Source of the DNA: DATJPD01 sp036394195
GTDB lineage: Bacteria; Pseudomonadota; Alphaproteobacteria; CACIAM-22H2
Direction of reading: 5' to 3'
Length of the DNA stretch: 26,766 nucleotides
NCBI GenBank assembly: GCA_036394195.1
Contig: DASWFO010000301.1
Coordinates: 1 to 26,766, forward strand
In this document: positions 22,906-26,766 of the stretch, piece after piece
Position numbering within the stretch: the stretch's first letter is position 1
Layout: the number at the start of each line of letters is the position of its first letter
Position numbers and translations under genes: made by a program
Notes under the pieces: model-generated
What the model saw: only the letters and a program-made list of their open reading frames with translations
Told to the model about the DNA's origin: nothing
The model's database searches: none

Positions 22906-23350
22906 CGCGCAACGCGGCGAGGCCGCCGTCGCGGTCGTCCTGTTCCTGGTCGGTGGGTTCTTCGCCTGGCAGGCGCTGGCGCTGCCGATGGGGAGCATCG
23001 GCCTGCCGGGGCCGGGCTTCTTCCCCCTGGTCCTCGGCCTGGCGCTCGCCGCCGAGGCGCTCGGCCTGATCGTCGCCAGCGGTGGTTTGGCGCGGGGCGA
23101 TGCCGAGGCGACGACAGAGCTTGGGCATCGCGACGTCGTGCTCACTTACGTGGCTCTGCTCCTGGTACCGGTGTTCTTCGAGCAACTGGGGGCCCTGGCG
23201 ACGCTCGGCGTGTTCGCGGCCGCGGTCGCGATGATCGTCGGCCGGTTCGCGTGGTGGCGCGCGGGCCTCGGTGCGGCGATCGGCATGGCCGCCGTCTGGT
23301 ACTTCTTCAAGGTCCTGCTCGGCGTCCAGCTGCCGGCGGGCATTTTCTGA
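22889..23350 (+). CDS. tctB: TctB-family small membrane subunit of a tripartite tricarboxylate transporter
   Basis: The small, less conserved inner-membrane subunit (153 residues) that works with TctA and a Bug binding protein. Four hydrophobic segments are visible: VAVVLFLVGGFFAWQALAL, FFPLVLGLALAAEALGLIVA, VVLTYVALLLVPVFFEQLG with LATLGVFAAAVAMIV, and AAIGMAAVWYFFKVLLGV. The loop IGLPGPGFFPLVLG after the first segment is the usual TctB signature (G-PGFFP). The start lies 17 bases inside the end of the dehydratase gene, so the two are translated together. A palindromic repeat separates it from tctA. Confidence 0.9.
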   Translation: MALRIDAQRGEAAVAVVLFLVGGFFAWQALALPMGSIGLPGPGFFPLVLGLALAAEALGLIVASGGLARGDAEATTELGHRDVVLTYVALLLVPVFFEQLGALATLGVFAAAVAMIVGRFAWWRAGLGAAIGMAAVWYFFKVLLGVQLPAGIF

Positions 23351-23354
23351 TGCG

Positions 23355-23454
23355 ACCCCCCACCCTAACCCTGCCCCGCAAGGGGGGAGGGAAACAGAAT
23401 AACCGGTCCGCTTCTTACCCCCTCCCCCTCGACGGGGGAGGGTGGGGTGGGGGT
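23355..23454. repeat. Palindromic intergenic repeat between tctB and tctA
   Basis: A block of about 100 bases of C-rich then G-rich sequence. Outer arms read CCCCCCACCCTAACC and GGTGGGGTGGGGG. A perfect inner hairpin is CCCTCCCCC (23420-23428) with GGGGGAGGG (23434-23442), and a second imperfect one is near 23370-23393. It has the same design as the element at 20040-20162 and lies within an operon, so it may act on mRNA stability or on the ratio of TctB to TctA. Confidence 0.85.
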
Positions 23455-23492
23455 GAACACAGGCGGCTCCGTCGTCGTTTAGGACGCGCAGC

Positions 23493-25004
23493 ATGAGCGC
23501 ATTTCATCACCTCATCGACGGCTTCGCGATCGCGCTGACCTGGAAGAACCTGCTGTACTGCCTGATCGGCTGCGTGTGGGGCACGGTCGTCGGCGTGCTC
23601 CCGGGCCTGGGGCCGCTCGCCGGCATGACCTTGCTGCTGCCGATCACGTTCGGGCTCGACGCAACAGCCGGGATCATCATGCTGGCCGGCATCTTCTACG
23701 GGGCGATGTATGGCGGCTCGACCACCTCGATCCTGGTGCGCATCCCGGGCGAGGCCGCCTCGGTCGTCACCTGCATCGACGGCCATGAGATGGCGCGCCA
23801 GGGTCGGGCGGGGCCGGCGCTGGTGGTCGCCGCGGTCGGCAGCTTCATCGGCGGCTCGCTGTCGATCCTCGGCCTGATGCTGGTGGCGCCGCCGCTGGCC
23901 GACGTGATGCTGGCGATCGGCCCGTCCATCGAGGTCGTGCTCATGCTGCTGGCCCTGGTGGTGATCAGCTTCGTCTCCTCCGGGCCGCCGCTCAAGACCG
24001 CGGCGATGATCCTGCTCGGCCTGGCGCTGGGCACGGTCGGGCTCGACGCGTTGACCGGCGTGCCGCGTTTCACCTTCGGCCATCTCGAGCTGTCGGACGG
24101 CCTGACCTTCACCTCGCTCGCGATCGGGCTATTCGGCATCTCCGAGATCCTGCTCAATCTCGAGAACACGGCGACCATCAAGGCCATCCGCCCAAAGCTG
24201 CGCGACCTGATGCCGCGCCTGTCAGACCTGCGCGCGTCGTCGGGCGCCATCGGCCGCGGCTCGCTGATCGGATTCATCTTCGGCATCATCCCCGGCGTCA
24301 GCCACATCGTCTCGACCTTCGTGTCCTACGCGCTGGAAAAGCGGCTGGCCAAGCATCCGGAGCGGTTCGGCAAGGGCGCCATCGAAGGGGTGGCCGGGCC
24401 GGAGACGGCGAATAATGCGACCACGGGCACCGCCATGATCCCGCTCTTGGTGCTGGGCATCCCGTCGATCCCGGCAACGGCGATCCTGCTCTCCGCGTTG
24501 ATGATCCACGGCGTCCAGCCGGGGCCGCTGCTGCTCAAGGATCATCCCGACGTGTTCTGGGGCCTGATCGCCAGCATGTATGTCGGCAACGTGATCCTGC
24601 TGGTGCTCAACCTTCCGATGGTCGGCCTGTTCGTGAACCTGCTGCGCATCCCGTATTCGGTGCTGACGCCGATCATCCTCGTGGTGTCGGTGATCGGCGT
24701 CTACAGCGTCAACTACAGCAATTTCGACATCTGGCTCACCGTGCTGTCGGGCGGGGTCGGCTATCTCCTGCGCAAGTTCGGTTTCGACATGGCGCCGCTG
24801 CTGCTGGCGCTGGTGCTGGGCGACCGGCTGGAAGAGAATTTCCGGCTCGCGCTGACCATGTCGGCGGGCGACTACGGGACGTTCGTCGACCGCACGTCGC
24901 TGCCGGTGGTGATCGGCGCCGTCGCCCTGCTGGCGATCGTCCAGGGCCTCGCCTGGGCCTTCGGCTATCGCAAGAAAATGGCCGACGAAGCGGAGAAGGG
25001 GTAG
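23493..25004 (+). CDS. tctA: TctA-family large membrane subunit of a tripartite tricarboxylate transporter
   Basis: The main transport subunit, 503 residues with eleven to twelve hydrophobic segments, normal for the family. The hallmark stretches are present: VGVLPGLGPLAGMTLLLP near residue 30, GIFYGAMYGGSTTSIL, VRIPGEAASVVTCIDG, and in the second half GIIPGVSHIVSTFVSYALEKR, GVAGPETANNATTGTAMIPLL and LGIPSIPATAILL. It imports a carboxylate in symport with cations, with the Bug protein at 20010 or the one at 25198 as binding partner. It starts 38 bases after a palindromic repeat and ends the plus-strand cluster, converging with the minus-strand Bug gene. Confidence 0.95.
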   Translation: MSAFHHLIDGFAIALTWKNLLYCLIGCVWGTVVGVLPGLGPLAGMTLLLPITFGLDATAGIIMLAGIFYGAMYGGSTTSILVRIPGEAASVVTCIDGHEMARQGRAGPALVVAAVGSFIGGSLSILGLMLVAPPLADVMLAIGPSIEVVLMLLALVVISFVSSGPPLKTAAMILLGLALGTVGLDALTGVPRFTFGHLELSDGLTFTSLAIGLFGISEILLNLENTATIKAIRPKLRDLMPRLSDLRASSGAIGRGSLIGFIFGIIPGVSHIVSTFVSYALEKRLAKHPERFGKGAIEGVAGPETANNATTGTAMIPLLVLGIPSIPATAILLSALMIHGVQPGPLLLKDHPDVFWGLIASMYVGNVILLVLNLPMVGLFVNLLRIPYSVLTPIILVVSVIGVYSVNYSNFDIWLTVLSGGVGYLLRKFGFDMAPLLLALVLGDRLEENFRLALTMSAGDYGTFVDRTSLPVVIGAVALLAIVQGLAWAFGYRKKMADEAEKG

Positions 25005-25039
25005 AGCGGGTTCCGTTCAGCTCGAACGGAACCATTGCC

Positions 25040-25173
25040 TCGTCATGCCCGCGAAAGCGGGCATCCAGGAAATTCAACCACAGAGACACCGAGGCACAGA
25101 GACCGGATGAGCCGGTTCTCTGTGATCTCTGTGCCTCTGTGGTGACACTGGATTCCCAATTGCGCGGGAATGA
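25040..25173. repeat. Pair of inverted REP-like repeats flanking another palindrome
   Basis: The left unit (25040-25069) begins TCGTCATGCCCGCGAAAGC, has the hairpin GCCCGC/GCGGGC and ends ATCCAGG. The right unit (25148-25173) is CTGGATTCCCAATTGCGCGGGAATGA, whose reverse complement resembles the left unit. Together they frame the inner palindrome at 25078-25142. They lie between the convergent tctA and Bug genes, where they could act as a two-way terminator. Confidence 0.85.
25078..25142. repeat. Inner long inverted repeat with CACAGAG motifs
   Basis: The arm 25078-25106 (CCACAGAGACACCGAGG...ACCGG) and the arm 25112-25142 (CCGGTTCTCTGTG...CTCTGTGG) are imperfect reverse complements, with ATGAG between. 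CACAGAG-type words recur at 6-9 base steps. Similar CACAGAG repeats are scattered in many unrelated bacterial genomes. It sits inside the REP pair as if inserted between its halves. Confidence 0.85.
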
Positions 25174-25197
25174 GTGAGGGGTGACAGCGGGGCCTAA

Positions 25198-26187
25198 TCA
25201 CTCCAGCTTCAGCCCCGGGCCGCTGAGCTGCTCGGCCCAGAACGCGATCTCGCTCGCGACCTGGTGGCTGTACTCCTTGGGGCCGCCGGCGAGCGGCGAG
25301 ACGCCGAAGGAGGCGAGGCGCTCCACGAGCTTCGGATCGCGGCCGAGGCGGGCGCACGCGAGGCCGAGCCGCTCTACGATCTCGGGCGGCGTCTGCGCCG
25401 GCGCCATCAGCCCGCTCCGCGTCACCGTCTCGAACCCCGGGTAGCCGGATTCGTCGATGGTCGGGACGGCGGGCAGGAACGGTGTGCGGTTCAAGGTCGA
25501 CACCGCCAGCAGCCGGATGTCCGGCGAGCCGACATGCGGCAGCAGGTCCGAGAAATTCTGCGCGGTCATGGGCAGCTGTCCGGCCAGGAGGTCGACCGTC
25601 GCCGGCGCTCCGCCCTTGTAGACGACGTGCACCATGTCGAGCCCGGCCTTTTTCAGGAACAGCGCCGAGGTCAGGTGGCTGAGGCTGCCCACCCCGCCCG
25701 AGCCGTAGGCCAGCTTCCCCGGCCGGTCCTTCACGTAATCGATGAACTCGCGCAAATTCGTCGCCGCGATCGTCTTGTTGATCGCGATCACGAACGCGCT
25801 CTGCGAGACCGCGCAGACCGGCGCAAAATCCTTGGCCGGGTCATAGGGCACCTTGCCGATGGCCGGTGCCACCGCGATCTGCGCCGTGGTCGCCATCAGA
25901 AGCGTGTAGCCGTCGGGCGATGCGCGGGCGACGTACTCGCTGGCGATGACGCCGTTGGCGCCCGGCCGGTCCTCGACCACGAATTGCTGGTTGAAGGCCT
26001 GGCTGAGCGGCTGAGCGATCAGGCGCGCGACACCGTCGCTGTTGCCGCCGGCCGCGAACGGGACGACGAGCTTGACCGGCTTCTGCGGCCAGTTCTCCGC
26101 CGCGGCGGGCCCCGCCCAGGCCAGCCCCAGGCCCCAGGTCAGCCCCAGGCCGAGGGCCAGCGCCAGTCCAGCGGCGGGCAGGCCCAT
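25198..26187 (-). CDS. Bug/TctC-family tripartite transporter substrate-binding protein
   Basis: A second periplasmic solute-binding protein, 329 residues, normal length. The signal peptide is long and Leu/Gly/Trp-rich (LALALGLGLTWGLGLAWAG) and is probably cleaved after AAA before ENWPQKPVKL. Family motifs: VVPFAAGGNSDGVARLIAQPL, VEDRPGANGVIASEYVARASPDGYTLL, VPYDPAKDFAPV, VHVVYKGGAPATVDLLAGQ and AVPTIDESGYPGFE. Part of the signal peptide comes from an 18-base tandem duplication. It is transcribed towards tctA from the opposite strand, 18 bases after a cupin gene, so it belongs to another operon. It may use a TctA/TctB pair elsewhere or share the one at 22889-25004. Confidence 0.94.
   Translation of the reverse strand: MGLPAAGLALALGLGLTWGLGLAWAGPAAAENWPQKPVKLVVPFAAGGNSDGVARLIAQPLSQAFNQQFVVEDRPGANGVIASEYVARASPDGYTLLMATTAQIAVAPAIGKVPYDPAKDFAPVCAVSQSAFVIAINKTIAATNLREFIDYVKDRPGKLAYGSGGVGSLSHLTSALFLKKAGLDMVHVVYKGGAPATVDLLAGQLPMTAQNFSDLLPHVGSPDIRLLAVSTLNRTPFLPAVPTIDESGYPGFETVTRSGLMAPAQTPPEIVERLGLACARLGRDPKLVERLASFGVSPLAGGPKEYSHQVASEIAFWAEQLSGPGLKLE
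26116..26151. repeat. 18-base tandem duplication in the signal peptide of the second Bug gene
   Basis: Two adjacent 18-base units (26116-26133 and 26134-26151) read CCAGGYCAGCCCCAGGCC and differ at one base. On the coding strand they give G-L-G-L-T-W and G-L-G-L-A-W in frame, lengthening the hydrophobic core of the signal peptide by six residues. Confidence 0.9.
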
Positions 26188-26205
26188 GGCGGCGGCCCGG
26201 CGGGG

Positions 26206-26709
26206 CTACTCGAAGAACGCGTCTTCGCGGAAGACGATCGGGGCGGTCTTGTTCTCCGCCGAATCGCCGGCCATCGGCTCGCCCTTGATGTTGAGGCGCC
26301 CTTGCGGGTTGGCGGGGCTCGTGCGGCTGCCGACCCGGATCAGGACCAGCGGCTCCTTGCTCGTCGCTTCGAACGAGTAGAACGTCCCCGCCGGCAGCAG
26401 GATGCCTTCGTGCTTGTTCACGTTGGTGGTCCCGCCGTCCTTGTCGAAGAAGCAGGCGCTGCCCTGCAGGATCACGAACATGTGGTCCTCGCGCGGATGG
26501 CAGTGGAGCGCGTTCTCCCCACCGGACGCGTAGACTTTCAGCCGCGCCCACATGTTGTCGGTCCGGCACACCTCGGTGTCGGTGCGGCCCTGGTCGAGCA
26601 GCTGCGCCCGGAGCTTGAAGAAGAACGCCTTGGTCGCGAGCTCGGCGCGCTTCCAGGACAGGCGGGGCTCCGCGGTCTTGGCGGCTGGCTCGGCGGTCGT
26701 CTGCGACAT
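26206..26709 (-). CDS. Cupin-domain protein
   Basis: A 167-residue single-domain cupin. AGGAGA on the minus strand lies just upstream of the ATG. The first cupin motif is NALHCHPREDHMFVILQG, with His-x-His and a further His where the usual Glu is found. The second motif, LLPAGTFYSFEA, has Tyr where the family normally has its metal-binding His. A metal site with three histidines from motif 1 is possible, but the classic four-ligand set is incomplete. No signal peptide is seen. It precedes the Bug gene by 18 bases, so it is probably linked to metabolism of the compound that this binding protein recognises. Its function as enzyme, isomerase or ligand sensor cannot be decided from sequence. Confidence 0.85.
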   Translation of the reverse strand: MSQTTAEPAAKTAEPRLSWKRAELATKAFFFKLRAQLLDQGRTDTEVCRTDNMWARLKVYASGGENALHCHPREDHMFVILQGSACFFDKDGGTTNVNKHEGILLPAGTFYSFEATSKEPLVLIRVGSRTSPANPQGRLNIKGEPMAGDSAENKTAPIVFREDAFFE

Positions 26710-26738
26710 GATCGTCTCCTGAAAACGGTGGGGCAGGG

Positions 26739-26766
26739 CTACAGGCGGAAGAACTCCTTGGCGTTG
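26739..26766 (-). CDS. C-terminal end of an upstream gene, cut by the window edge
   Basis: The minus strand reads N-A-K-E-F-F-R-L then TAG (26739-26741), 29 bases before the cupin start and in the same direction. An ending of the form N-A-x-x-F-F/L-x-L is common in amidohydrolase-type TIM-barrel enzymes, so the partial gene may encode one, but eight residues are too few to be sure. It would share an operon with the cupin and the Bug binding protein. Confidence 0.45.

Overview
The window is GC-rich DNA, densely packed with short-gap or overlapping genes. It most resembles an alphaproteobacterium of the Rhodospirillales/Hyphomicrobiales kind. The reasons are the cysG-DUF2849-cysI-DUF934-cysH gene order, an assimilatory nitrate reductase fed by a NirB-like flavoprotein, several tripartite tricarboxylate transporter (TTT) genes, and hairpin-rich intergenic repeats of a type common in those orders. 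This assignment is inference from gene content and style; no rRNA or tRNA gene was seen.

Layout. (1) 1-3829: the end of a nitrate-assimilation operon, with an edge-truncated FAD/NAD(P)H reductase followed by the molybdenum nitrate reductase with a C-terminal BFD-type [2Fe-2S] domain. (2) 3861-7083: an accessory block between the nitrogen and sulfur genes. It holds a MetE-C-type zinc methyltransferase, a possible 29-residue membrane peptide on the minus strand, a GcvA-type LysR regulator and an EctD/PhyH-like protein that appears to have lost both iron-binding histidines. (3) 7157-12596: sulfate/sulfite assimilation, with siroheme synthase, DUF2849, siroheme sulfite (or nitrite) reductase, DUF934, APS reductase and a TauE/SafE permease. 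Four of the five gene junctions from cysG to cysH overlap or are within 8 bases. (4) 12692-13842: a 77-residue unknown protein and a secreted, probably outer-membrane, protein. (5) 14061-18372: an RND efflux pair (membrane-fusion protein and HAE1 permease) with no outer-membrane channel gene beside it. (6) 18491-18757: a small coiled-coil protein. (7) 18855-25004: a probable sugar-acid or polyol catabolism cluster, with a zinc dehydrogenase, a TctC/Bug binding protein, an IlvD/EDD dehydratase, TctB and TctA. (8) 25198-26766, minus strand: a second Bug binding protein, a cupin and the last residues of another enzyme.

The genes suggest linked use of siroheme for sulfite and possibly nitrite reduction, and separately the uptake and dehydration of a carboxylated sugar.

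The most unusual points are an intergenic-type palindromic repeat read in frame as part of the N-terminus of the first Bug protein (20040-20162), the EctD-like protein lacking its iron ligands next to its own LysR gene, a nested palindrome at 25040-25173, and the small antisense-strand peptide at 5084-5173. I did not see CRISPR arrays, transposases, phage genes or RNA genes. No gene-free stretch exceeds 300 bases.
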